Shown here piece after piece: positions 11,946 through 23,354 of a stretch of DNA of 64,000 nucleotides (the first letter of the stretch is position 1; each line of letters begins with the position of its first letter). The stretch spans positions 4,730,984-4,794,983 of the forward strand of contig NC_092564.1 in the NCBI RefSeq assembly GCF_037975245.1. Direction: 5' to 3'. The notes under the pieces were generated by a model. It was not told the origin of the DNA. It was given only the letters and a program-made list of their open reading frames with translations, and made no database searches. Source of the stretch: Apostichopus japonicus. Lineage: Eukaryota; Echinodermata; Holothuroidea; Aspidochirotida; Stichopodidae. The position numbers and the translations under genes are program-made.

Positions 11946-14900
11946 TCATTTTTCGGAGCAAATGTCTCTCGCTATCAATTCCTTCATGATTTCGTTGCTC
12001 CCAGCATAAATCGGATACACTTTAGTTGCAGCAAACGCTCGGGCTATTGGATACTCCCACATATAACCCCATCCTCCATGCAGCTGTACACACTCACCAG
12101 CAACTCGAGTAGCAAGGTCCGTTGTCCTATGAGACAGATTTAAAAAAAAAAGTTAATAAAAGAGAGAAATATTTCAGGTCTCACATTAAGAAATGACGTA
12201 AATCAAACCCTTAGTGACCGTTTTATAGTGTGTTTATGTCTGTGTTTTCATTTGTGCTTTTATTACTTTGGATTGTCTTCAATTCATTTTTTTTATCTTT
12301 CCGTATTGTATTTTTTTCTTTATTTTTTCTTTAAGTAAAAAGAAATCTTTAGACTTACCAGTATTTTAGCATTGAAGCACTTGCATTGTCGAGTCTATTC
12401 TCGCAGTACATTTGAAGACATTTATCAGTGAATGTTCTGGTGATACAGATCTCTGTCTTCATTTCGGCCATGCGATGCTGAATAGTCTGAAAAAATGGCA
12501 AAAAGTATGGCAAATAGTTACAGGGTCATAGGTCATCTCATCAATTGTGACGTCAATTCTTTATTTTTTTTCGAATGCCGTTGTGTTCGATATTGCTGTG
12601 GTATACAACCTGTAGGTACTACGTACACACCTGTTGTATTCACTTGTAGATGAGTCTACCTGTTCAGCTGGATTTGTCTTGAATGACTTTGTGAACACTA
12701 GTAATGCATCCTTCGCCAACTTGAACTTGGATTACACAGGAAACACCTTTAAATTAAGGCGTTAAATTTACATGTACGAACTCCTTGTTGCCCCTTCCCC
12801 ATCGTCCCCCTACTCAAATAACACATTACAATATTGAAACCTTTTTATTACTATCACATAAATCTGATTTATATATAACTCCATGAGTTTCATTAAACTC
12901 GTTATCAATTCTAATGCATAGCCAATACACATTAAAACTAGTATAGTAACCAATGATTTGGAGGCAATTTATCTATGTTTTCCAACAATAGCGAAACTGG
13001 TAAACGTTCATAATACAATCTTTGTCATCGCTTAAGTGTGAATGAACAGCAATCAGAATCTTATGTGCTTACGACACGTTCAAAATTGTTATTCCAAAAC
13101 GTAGTGTACTTACCTGCAGCTTTGACAAAGTCTTTCCAAACGCTTTTCTCTTCGTAACATAATCCCTAGTCATTTCGAACATACATTCAGAGTGGGCTTG
13201 GACACTCAGAGATAAAATAAGACGTTCTCTCGGTAACTGGTCCATGAGAAAGTAGAACCCTTTGTTCAAGTTGTTTGCGCCTCCCAATAACGCCTCCTTT
13301 GGCAAGCGTACGTCTTCGAAGAACAGCTCAGCAGTGTCCTGTAATTATTCAATATTAAAACATCATGGAATTAAGAGCTTTTATGAAGCTTTCTTCGCAC
13401 GAAATTACAATAAAGAGGGAAATAAAAATCATCCACCCTACAGAATAAAATATATAAATAAATATAAAAGCAAGAAAAACACCAACAAGTTGTTACTGGA
13501 AGAAAAGATGTCTTCTACCACAATTAGTCTCAAGAACATAAAAATAGTCCAAATGTTTTTCATATTAATGATAGATATCCCGAGAAGTGCAAAACAACAC
13601 TTTACCAAAGCATCGTCGTAACTGATTAACAGGTTGACATGAAAATGACATTTTAAATTTACTACAAGCCGCCCATCCCCCACCCCCATCACCCCATTTG
13701 TTTTTAACAAAATGGAACTCTCTCTCAGTCTATATATCTATATATCAGTGGCGAATGGGCTTATTACGTGGTTAAGTACTTCAGTATATGGGATGTTAGC
13801 AGTTACAGACATACCGCTGATCGTTGTCCAATCTTCTTCAAGGGCTTGCCTTTATGGAATCCCGGTGTATCTGCATCCACAAGAAATAGAGATATTCCAT
13901 GCGCTTTCCGTTTTGCAGCAAGATCAGTAATAGCGACGACAACCACCATGTCGCATAAATAGCCATTCGAAATAAACACCTTAAAAGAAAAGAAACAATA
14001 ACCAAATGAAAAGAATTTGTTTAGAGGCAAAATTATTTTCGACCGATGAAAGAGAGACATATTAACAATTAAATCTCATGGTGGAACTTGCATTCAATCG
14101 GAACAGTAAAGTTGACTTGCATCAAACAGGTATCTATATGAGGCTTTGTTCGATGCGATATGCGTTACGTATTACCAACAGGTATCGGGAGTGTCAAATG
14201 CTGATCATTCCTAGAAAGGCCAACTTGACAATAGAAAATGCTGAAAGTTTTATGATACCTTATTGCCATTTAATATCCAGTCATCTCCATCTCGTTTAGC
14301 TGTCGTCTTTATTCCTTGGAGGTCGCTGGAGAATGTATGAAATAGAAGAAAGGCTGTACGATTATACTGACAAATTTATGTGGGCCGATAATAATTTACA
14401 ACATATCATCATAAACACTGACGTGTATTACTTATATAGAGAGAGAGAGATGTACGAGAAACCTTTTTTAAAGTCAGAAAAAGTACATTGTCTATTCATG
14501 CGTCAACCTGTTCTGTTGGGATGGTACGGTATCTCTAAGGTGTATACGTTTAGAGGGCGCTCTTGCAATTCAAACATAGATCAATTTATGTTCAAGCATC
14601 ATTGTAGTCGATTGACACAACGAGTCTAAAGTATATTGAATCTGAACTAAAGTCGCGTGGAAACCAAATTGAATTGTTACAACTTTTCGCAATTTCGGTA
14701 CTTCTAATAATCGCTGTTGTGTTGTGCAAATGATATAACACAATATTTGCCATTGTAAAGCGCTTTATTAACGGTACGCTTATTCTACGATATTTCACCA
14801 AGCTAGAAAAAATGTGCGATCGTTTCAAGATCATAAAACTAGGAGTAACGAACTTTGCTGACTTTTTTCAGAACAGACTGTTACGCTAACTTGACGTTAT

Positions 14901-17900
14901 GACATGATTCCTTAAAGAAATAACCAAAAATCGTGCATGATGTCATTGATACATCATACAATGATCAAATGATTTGGCTTAAAACATACCTTATGTCTCA
15001 GTTGTAAATTACCCTGCTGAGTTCTGTTTATAAATTTGTAAAGTAAAAGGAAACGTATAAAATAACATTCAGGAATATTCAGAAATATGTAGATTTACAA
15101 AGGCTGGACCCGCAATTACTGTCAAACTATATTAATTTATATACCTCCCAGCCTGAGGTTCAGTCATTGCGAGGGCTCCTATGATCGTCCCAGCAGCCAT
15201 CCCGGGTACGTATTTTTCTTGCTGTTCTGGCGTTCCATACTCTACTACATATGGCATGATAATGTCATTATGAAACTGCCAACCGTTTGTACCAGCGTCG
15301 TTAGAGTAACCTCTTCGAGGTGACGAGGAGAGATAAAACGAAAACAAAATAATTGTCAACAAAAGCGCTGCCAATATGTATACAGAGAGTATGTAAACAC
15401 TGTAGTAGTTCAAAGTGTATGGTGTTTGTATAGTGTATTCCATAGAACCAGCACATGTATACATTATTAATTTTCTGCAAACTGAGGATATGATGTCACA
15501 GTATGGTTGTGATTGGTAATTTTGATAAAATGCATGACATAGGTGGAAATTATTATAAATTCACGGGTTTTGCATGCAGAAATCTTCTTGAATTATTGAG
15601 CTAGATTCCTTACTGCAGTCTCTTCTTTCATGATCTCTATGATTTTTTTAATTGCTGCTTAATTAATACATATATAATTACAACCGTTTCTCATCATTCG
15701 CTTTAACATGGTTAAATTGGTAAGCTTAAGCTGTAGGTGTATTGCTACTAAACACTATTTGAAATATGACCTGGGATATCATGCTAAATATGTAGATTAC
15801 AAATGTCACAAGGACCTGGTATTCAAACCTATTTTTGGCGGAGAGGGGGGGGGGTGGGAGAGGGTGACCCAAATCTGCAACTTCTTAATTTGAGAGACCC
15901 TCCTCCAGTGGTGGAAATTTCAAGGGGAAGGGGTATACGTGGAGGTGGTATTCCCCCCCCCCCCCCCCTTTGAGACATTTTTATATGGTTAAGGGTCCTT
16001 AGGTACAAACTGAATGTTGATATTTGCAACATTTGAAGTAACCTCTGTTTAAGAGTTTTCCACTTTTCACCACAAATATTAGCAATTTGTCTTTCAAATT
16101 TTGTGGACCCTCCGAATCCGATTAGGTCACAAAATATTTTTATCTGTAAAAGAAAAAAAGAAGGAAAAATGAGTTCCACCCCCCCCCCACCCCCAAAGAA
16201 ATGATGTAAACTTACTGCTCTTCTGGAAAGATGGCGGCATACTTAAAATCACCACCTACTCCTCCCATTTCAGCTGGTGCTGAAATTCCTAACATTCCGG
16301 CTGCTCCTAACTTAGCCCATAGCTCCCTGTCTACATGTCCTTGCTCTTCGTATCTTTGAGAGAAACGAATCAAATTCACAAAGACGTCATCGTTGTGAAA
16401 AGGCATGGCTGCCAACAGACATGTCACGCATGACATTTAAGCTAATCTATAAGCCTAGATAAATGCTATTGACTTTTCGAACAGAAAATATTTCACTGAG
16501 TAAAAAAGGACTTTTATTAAAGTAGCTGGTTGTTATTTGTTGCGCAATGGTGTGATTAAAAAAATTTAAACACGTCTGCAGTAAGATAAACGGGTTCCAT
16601 TGCCATTGTCAACTTATATGCTAGCTTGTTTAACTAACTTTGGCAAGAGCAACATGTCGCAAACTCAACAGGTAGCTTTGTCAATTACACTAGAAAGAGT
16701 ATATCTTATATCTATGAAAGGAGATGTATATTTGTTTGTGCGACTGTAAAACAGCTAACCAAATGCGAGGCACTATATATAACGTCCCGTAAAAAGGTAT
16801 TACTATAAAAACAATTTATCATAGCTATATAAGCTAGACGTTAGGTCGTTTCTTCCATGCTATACCAACGTTAACTATGAAATCATTTGAAATCATTTTT
16901 TAACCGTGCAAAGTTATTCCAACATAAAGGAGAGTGTCATTTTCTTCACCTCATTTGGTTTGGCAAAATTTCTTCTTGGAAAAATTTCCGTATTGACCGG
17001 CGAAAGATGTCATGTTCTTCTGTAAATACATCTCTTGTACCAATTTCCATCATATTTTCAACTTGACCTGGTTCTGGTCTCCTAAAACAATTAGGTTGAA
17101 GCAAAGAAGAAAAAATATTCTCAAATGAGATGAAATTGGTTGTCAAACCATAATTCGGTAATTGCATCCAGTGTTTATGGTCACCATCAACAGTAAAACA
17201 AAATAGAACGATTGAGTAAAATCGGATTGTGAACTTGATTAAATATAAAGCTATAGGTCTGCAAGGAACTTTCTAACACCCATACAAAATTGAGATTAAC
17301 TCATATTTTCAAGTATAGTTGCAATGCATATAATGTAACATTGCTTAGTAGCATATGGGAGTTTCTCCCAGGATCCTTTCGAAATGTCACCCAGGACAGA
17401 GCCTGGGTACAAAATGCCTAATAACTTGATTCCCTCTCAACGCCAACTCCCTTTACATTGAGACTATCAATATTGTGATCATGACGGTGTCAAGAGCTGT
17501 AGAACTTGAAAAGTACTGTTTATGAATATCCTGTATAATGCTCTCACGACCTAAGACGTTATAAGATATTTACATACATAGGCGTAGGAGCCTCATTTGA
17601 TTTGGGGGGGCTGTAACGACTTGCCCGAAAAATATAACCAAAATTTTTTCGCGCGCTCCGCGAGCGTTCCACATGTTAATATGCATATCATATAGGCATC
17701 CATCAGTTATTACATCACCTGCCAATAACATAAAATCATTTTCCGTGTTATTACCCTTCCATATTGGTTAGAACTATTGGGGAAGTCGTTACAACAATGA
17801 TGATAATAATAATAATAATATAAGTTTAACCATTGAAAAACACATTGCAAATTCTTCTTCTTTCAGTAGGTGCCAGTGGCGGAGCTAGGGGTATTGGTCA

Positions 17901-20900
17901 GGGGGGGGGGGGAGAATGGTCTGTAGGGGTGCTTTTGACACTAAGCGGAGCGCCACCACAGGTTGGCGCGGAGCGTACAGAAATTTTTTGAGTAAAGATA
18001 CTCCCTAGATCGCCGGAAATGACCCTTTCCGGGCCTTGCTAATTTGCAGATAAACGAAGACTAAATAGGTGTCATCGCCATTTGTCAGAAAATTGCACCA
18101 ACAAAATGTGACAAATGTCAATAGGTATTTGAGAGCGCAATAAAAAAGTCAATAATCGCGAATAAGTAAAAAGTGGTAAAAAGCTGAAAAGGGCGCCAGC
18201 AATCCATTTGAGTTCGTCAGGGGGGCATCCGCCCCTTTGACTGTATGGACGCTCCGCCACTGGTAGGTGCCCGCAAAATTCTCAGCATATTGCCCAAATT
18301 TTCAACAAAAAAATTGAAAAAAAAATGCAAATTATTATTCTTTCAGTAGGTGCCCGAAAAAAATACTCAGCATATTGCCCGAATTTTCACCAAAACATTT
18401 GAAAAACACATTGCAAATTATTCTTCTTTCAGTAGGTGCTCGAAAAATTCTCAGCATATTGCCCGAATTTTTACCAAAAAATTGAAAAACACATTGCAAA
18501 TTATTATTCTTTCAGTATATGCCCGAATAATTCTCAGCATATTGCCGAATTTTCACCCCCCAAAAAAATGAAAAACACATTGCAAATTATTATTCTTCCA
18601 GTAGGTACCCGAAAAATTCTCAGCATATTGCCCGAATTTTCACCAAAAAATTTGGTTGGGGGGGGGGGGCTGCAGCCCCCCGCCTCCTACGCCTATGTTT
18701 ACATAAAGGGAACGTTCTCCTCTCCTAACCCTGAAAAGTCCAAATTATATACAAAGACATGATCCACTTTCTTTACCATGTTTTGGGTGATTCTTCATTT
18801 TCTGTCGTCGAGTTATCATTGTGTTGATACCTGTGAGAAACAGGAAGGAATGATTGCGTAATGGACAAATTCAGAGTGAGGTGTAGTCAGCGTCATAACG
18901 ATTTAACTTGTGGGCCCGGGGCCAAGAATTAGATGCGGCCCTCAAAGCAAACTGCTCACAGCGGCCAAGGAAAAATCGAACCCCTAAAAGCGAGCAAAGC
19001 GAGAAATGATATTCCGATCTCACATCTTCTTGGTGATACAGAATCTGTCAGTTTTTTAACGAAATTTGCTCTCTGCACATTTTTTTAGTGCGGCTCTGCC
19101 TGGCCTCAAGCCCTTGTTTTAAGCCGATGGAGCCTGCTACTGCAGGAATCGTGTATATGGCGGGCAAAGGCTCCCGAATAGCGTCATAAATACGTATGCG
19201 TATGGAAACAGTAGGCACGCGAGTCTCGTTATAAAAACTCATTTATTTTTCTCATTTTTTAAGTTCCTAGGTCAAAGGAGCAATAGGGCAACAGTTTATT
19301 ATTTTTTATCATTGTTATTCGGTAACACGTAAATACTTCGTAAAGTATAAGACAAAGGAAAACTGCAAAGTCTTTTCAAAGTCTTATCTTCCAGGTCTCA
19401 CAAGTTCATTAATAATCTTACACGTGATATTTGTTGTATTTGTCCAACCTCTTGAACTTTGATAACGGTATCGCAAAGCTAATATAAACTTACGTCATAT
19501 CTTGCAGCAAAATATAAATAGAAACAAAATAATTTGTGTGAATCGAACAGTCCTCTGTGGATACATAACAATGATACAGATCTTCACAAACACATAGACA
19601 TAAACAGCACAATTGTTATTAAACTAGCTATGATACAATTGTCATTAAACTAGCTATGATACAATTGTTATTAAACTAACTATGATACAATTGTCATTAA
19701 ACTAGCTATGATACAATTGTCATTAAGGAGTGTTAGCTCAGTGGTTAACGCCGGTGCCTTCCAATCAGGTCCCCGGTTCGAGTCACTCCAAGATTAATGT
19801 ATGTCGTCCAGTTAAAGAGTTGTTGACAATTGACAATTCATAATCATGGACGTTAAATATGAATGTAAGAGACTGACTTCGGTCAGCTTGCGGCTTTGAT
19901 AAGCCAATGAGGCTTCTTCGCAAGTTCCTGCTTGCAGGAGGATCTAAAATACATACATACACATACATACATTAAACTAGCTATGATAACGCTGTAGAAT
20001 TGATTATTCATATAAGCTTATTCTGAATAGTGTTTGGATTCAGTCTTTGCGAATGTCTGCTCTAAATGTAGCGAGCAAGGTTGTAGAGTGGAAGAAAGAT
20101 ATTATAAGCCAATGAGGCTTCTTCGCGAGTTCCTGCTTGCAGGAGGATCTAAAATACATACATACACATACATACATTAAACAAGCTATGATAACGCTGT
20201 AGAATTGATCATTCATTTAAGCTTATTCTGAATAGTGTTTGGATTCAGTCTTTGCGAATGTCTACTCAAGCAAGGTTGTAGAGTGGAAGAAAGATATTCT
20301 TTAATATAAATATTACACGCCTTTTAACACTATATGAAACCAATTACATATGACTTTACGAGCACTTCTTTGATTGTAGGAAAGTTGTGACGTAGGAAAC
20401 AAAACTTGCGATTATCGTCATAACCTAAGATATCTTTCAAAATTCACGATATATGCTTTTATAAAAAGGAGAGAAAACGTCGCTATCGTAATTTGACCCT
20501 ATTAGCCAAAATAAAACATGTAAAATTAAGCTCTGTGTGAAATTAGCAATTTAACGTACAAAATTCGAATTACGTATCCATGTGATTTAAATGTAAATTC
20601 AATCCCTGGACATTAAAGAGCTTGTATCCATTATGAATTTAACAAATATGACATGTCAACTTGAAAGTTTGAAAGTTTCTTCTCTATATCTTAGTGGGCA
20701 GACTTCCATACAAAATAATAAAAAGTTATATAAAGCAGTACAACTTGTTACAGCGTATACACGTATGTATGTATTGTATGTATTTTAGATCCTCCTGCAA
20801 GCAGGAACTCGCGAAGAAGCCATCATTGCCTTATCAAGCCGCAAGCTGACCGAAGTCAGTCTCTTAGATTCATATTTAACGTCCATGATTATCAATTGTC

Positions 20901-21345
20901 AGATGTCAACAACTCTGTAACTGGACGACATACATTAATCTTGGAGTGACTCGAACTCGGGACCTTATGATTGGAAGGCACCGGCGTTAGCGGGGCACCG
21001 ACGTAGGCACCGACACCGCAAGGCACCGACGTACAGCGACATACAACGAGAAATAACGACGTAGAAACGACACACTAAGACCAACAACGAAGTTGGCAAC
21101 GACAAACGACAGCAGAGGTTAAACAACACACGACGGCACACACAGACACACGACGACTCACACACGCCACACGACGACAATACGGGCGTCAACGTACAAC
21201 GACGTACAGTGACGTACAACGAACCATTCAGTCCGCCAACCCCCGGGATTCTGAGTGGTACTAACCTTGAGAAGGATTGGATGTAAACAGTCGGGTTCCT
21301 GATGCATCTTGCTGGAACTTTTGAGAATAACGCCAACGAAACCAT
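11946..21345 (-). CDS. ACADL: Long-chain acyl-CoA dehydrogenase-like, copy B (10 exons)
   Basis: Same enzyme and exon plan as copy A. Exons in coding order: 21345-21266, 18830-18777, 17081-16950, 16353-16216, 15312-15145, 14325-14259, 13979-13815, 13338-13114, 12486-12359, 12126-11946 (stop). Every exon has the same length as in A and the splice sites are intact, giving 445 residues. Differences seen include SFS for YFS at the end of the presequence, GTNGWQFH for GTSGWQLH and GALAMTEP for GAIAMTEP in exon 5, VFISNG for VFITNG in exon 7, TRDYV for TREYV in exon 8, and Ala for Thr at 427. Catalytic Glu306 is kept. Intron 2 has grown by about 1.1 kb through a nested MITE insertion away from the splice sites. 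No disabling change seen. Confidence 0.93.
17832..18650. repeat. About 85-bp minisatellite inside the outer MITE
   Basis: Roughly five imperfect copies of a unit containing CACATTGCAAATTATTCTTC, TTTCAGTAGGTGCCCG and CTCAGCATATTGCCCGAA. The first copy is split by the nested MITE, whose target duplication GTAGGTGC is part of this unit. The repeats create short open frames rich in QHIARIF-like words that are not genes. Confidence 0.85.
17874..18262. mobile_element. Nested hAT-type MITE, 389 bp
   Basis: Begins CAGTGGCGGAGCTAGGGG and ends GCTCCGCCACTG, so the termini are inverted. It is flanked by a perfect 8-bp target duplication GTAGGTGC (17866-17873 and 18263-18270). It sits inside the first 85-bp repeat of the outer element, so it inserted later. 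A second copy of the same family is at 53357-54131. No coding capacity. Confidence 0.9.
19607..19726. repeat. 26-bp minisatellite in intron 1 of gene B
   Basis: About five copies of a unit like ACAATTGTCATTAAACTAGC plus TATGAT. Copy A has about two to three degenerate units at the matching place (8815-8890) and copy C essentially one. The SINE at 19727 inserted at its right edge. Confidence 0.88.
19727..19969 (+). mobile_element. Full-length tRNA-derived SINE, unit B only
   Basis: Head is tRNA-like: GGAGTG at the start pairs with CACTCC near 19783-19788, A-box TAGCTCAGTGGTTA at 19734-19747, B-box GGTTCGAGTC at 19775-19784. A tRNA-unrelated body follows and a tail of CATA repeats ends the element. 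CATTAA precedes (19721-19726) and follows (19970-19975) the element, fitting a short target duplication. It is absent from the matching sites in units A and C, so it inserted after the duplication. Confidence 0.88.
19898..20300. repeat. Direct tandem duplication of about 200 bp
   Basis: The block starting at ATAAGCCAATGAGGCTTCTT (end of the SINE, its tail, and the flanking intron to GGAAGAAAGATATT) is present twice in a row, at about 19898-20103 and 20104-20300. It contains the 3' half of the B-specific SINE, so the duplication happened after that insertion. Confidence 0.85.
20760..20991 (-). mobile_element. tRNA-derived SINE in intron 1 of gene B (shared copy)
   Basis: Same truncated minus-strand SINE as at 9497-9735 and 31751-31979, in the same position relative to exon 1. 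It is collinear with the full-length member at 19727-19969 but in the opposite orientation. Confidence 0.8.
20992..21225. repeat. CGAC/ACACGACG-rich simple repeat, copy B
   Basis: Counterpart of 9737-9990, between exon 1 and the shared SINE in intron 1 of gene B. It is shorter than in A by loss of some ACACGACG words. Confidence 0.7.
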
Positions 21346-21475
21346 TTTGTACAGCTTCAAATAGATATATTGTGCATTGTGAATGGTCAAGATTATACTG
21401 TTTACCAATTGGTAAGACAGTCCCATCTTATTGAGCTGAACTTTGACTTGATTCAAGAAAAGCGCTGACCTGAGC
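21346..21475 (-). promoter_or_regulatory. Putative proximal promoter of gene B (CCAAT, DR1)
   Basis: CCAATTGG at 21405-21412. The minus strand reads AAGTCAAAGTTCA over 21437-21449, the best DR1 match of the three copies, about 92-104 bp upstream of the start codon. An AGGTCA half-site is near 21470. Spacing matches copy A. Function is inferred from family knowledge only. Confidence 0.42.
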
Positions 21476-22072
21476 AGTGGTTAATCTACTATAGAAAAGT
21501 AAATAGTGACAACTGTTGTGGTTAGAAATCCGGTCAAATTTCTGTATTTATTTTTTACAAATTGATTTGATAAAAACGGATTAGATATTTTATAGACCTT
21601 TAGCAGTTTGAAGTTTGATTTTGCCGGATATCAAAACAAGCAACACAGCGATTCAAAGTCAGATTCTTAACATCGAGCTTAACACGGGTAAGTGCTTGTT
21701 TCCTTTTTGGAAATTTATATAAATTTTCAACGAAATGTTACCAATGAAAACGAGGAGGAGCATGATATGGCTAAACTGGTCAAGTGTGTATAGGTATCTG
21801 TATTTAAGTGTACATGGACATTAGAGTGCACATAATATGAACACACACATATTCAAGTGTACGTGTACCAGTTCGTGGTGTGTACAAGGGGGTCGGGGAA
21901 GGTGGTCATCCCCACTCCCCGTCCATCGTCAGTCGGGTGAAAATGGTTCAGTTTAGGAAATTGTAACATTCACTAGAGGAAGAATCAGACCACTCACTCC
22001 TTTAGGTGTCCACCCCGCTGCATAACCTCCCACATAATTTAAGGATATTTAGTAGCTCAACCTTGCACTTAG

Positions 22073-22076
<4 letters not shown>

Positions 22077-22160
<84 letters not shown>

Positions 22161-22301
22161 TACTAGATGAGACTAGTGGAACACTAGTAGTTGTAACTCG
22201 GAGTTTCACGCTTTGTAGCGATCTTCAGACAACTCAAGAACATATATTCCGCTCTGTCCAATGGACATAGAGCACTCTGCGCCAAGATAGACGCCAACCT
22301 A

Positions 22302-22386
<85 letters not shown>
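22077..22386. repeat. Two (TA)n tracts flanking a 147-bp segment
   Basis: (TA)n at 22077-22157 and 22305-22386. The DNA between them (22158-22304) has no recognised similarity. This replaces the end of unit B. Confidence 0.9.
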
Positions 22387-22388
<2 letters not shown>

Positions 22389-22599
22389 TTGTGCGGATAA
22401 CATAACCTGGAATAACATCTTTGATTGTGGAAACAAGGAGCAATCCGGGAGAAACAGTTATCGGCTATATGGCGAATTTTGAATGAACTATGTTACAATG
22501 ACACATATAATCGAATCCTTCAATGTTGCTCAAAGATATGTGTACGTGGCTACAACTCATTCCTTCCCAAATGTAATGCAAATGATTATTTATTGACAG

Positions 22600-22758
22600 A
22601 GGTTATGCAAATGCGTGTGGAACCGCATGGGGTATTCACAGTGATATTGTAATGCCGTATATAGCAGAGTATGGGACTCCCGAACAGATAGAAAAATTCA
22701 TGCCTGCTGCTGGGACAAATATCGGAGCAATCGCAATAACAGAACCAGGCGCTGGAAG
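22600..22758 (+). pseudogene. Orphan exon 5 of a third ACADL-like type
   Basis: Acceptor TTGACAG precedes and donor GTAAAG follows. The open 159-bp exon reads GYANACGTAWGIHSDIVMPY..., ending IAITEPGAG, the FAD-binding signature region. It corresponds to exon 5 of genes A-C and of the plus-strand gene and has the same phases, but its sequence (GIHSDIVMPY, TEPGAG) is nearer to vertebrate ACADL than either local type. No other exons of this type are visible in the window. It lies on the plus strand, opposite to the tandem genes. Likely a relic of a lost or displaced gene; use as an alternative exon is unlikely. Confidence 0.85.
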
Positions 22759-23031
22759 GTAAAGTACGCAGAATATTATACATTACATGCTATGTTTATG
22801 TGTATATATGTATATAGACATTGATAGCCTATATATGTATATAGCCTATATATGTCTATAGCCTATATATGTATGTAGCCTTCTTCCTAGTTTGAAAAAT
22901 GAAGGAAAATGTGAAGCCACCTGACACATATAGTTTACGTTTTACTAATTGTTTTGCACAATTTGCAACCCAAAGTTTAGTACCGGTCTGTTCACACCTT
23001 CTACTGATGAATGATGACACTAACGCCATGC

Positions 23032-23033
<2 letters not shown>

Positions 23034-23072
<39 letters not shown>

Positions 23073-23078
23073 TATATC

Positions 23079-23114
<36 letters not shown>

Positions 23115-23125
23115 GATATAGATAT
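23034..23125. repeat. (TA)n microsatellite with GATATA interruptions
   Basis: About 90 bp, matching the (TA)n that follows the stop codon of the plus-strand gene at 41.1 kb. It belongs to the 3' fragment at 23195-23354 rather than to the tandem unit. Confidence 0.9.
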
Positions 23126-23194
23126 ATCTGCCGTGCTACTGTGCTTCAGGAACGGCCATTTTGTCGAGTATCATTGGTTTGAATCACACAACGT

Positions 23195-23354
23195 TCATTT
23201 TTCTGCATAGATGTCTCTTGCGATCAGTTCTTTCATAACTTCGCTGGTTCCTCCATATATCGTGTTTACCTTTGCTGACGTTGATGCCATCACGATGAGA
23301 TACTCCAACATGTATCCTCAACCCCCGTGCAATTGTAAACATTCACTGGCCACT
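23195..23354 (-). pseudogene. Second last-exon fragment of a type-2 ACADL-like paralog
   Basis: Minus-strand counterpart of 11001-11160, cut at the same base (after GGCCACT at 23354) and ending at a TGA at 23195. The Trp codon of HGGWGYM is a TGA stop here, so this fragment is clearly dead. Homology continues about 60 bp past the stop into the same (TA)n-bearing 3' flank as the plus-strand gene. It marks the B/C duplication junction. Confidence 0.88.

Larger units (their letters stand above)
17577..18697. mobile_element. hAT-type MITE (outer element) in intron 2 of gene B
   Basis: Ends are inverted: CATAGGCGTAGGAG on the left, CTCCTACGCCTATG on the right. They are flanked by a perfect 8-bp direct repeat TTTACATA (17569-17576 and 18698-18705). 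Units A and C lack it at the matching site. An 8-bp target duplication is the hallmark of the hAT superfamily. No transposase frame is present. Its interior is mostly a tandem repeat of about 85 bp, and a second MITE is inserted inside it. Confidence 0.88.
11171..22076 (-). repeat. Tandem duplication unit B
   Basis: Second unit, with ACADL-like gene B. It is longer than A and C because it carries a pair of nested hAT MITEs (17577-18697), an expanded 26-bp minisatellite, an extra SINE (19727-19969) and a duplicated block of about 200 bp (19898-20300). Its right end is lost in a (TA)n tract, so the last part of the unit seen in A and C is missing. Confidence 0.9.

Noticed and set aside
19727-19790. 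tRNA gene
   Set aside because: A and B boxes are present, but the cloverleaf is degenerate, a SINE body and CATA tail follow, and other copies exist nearby.
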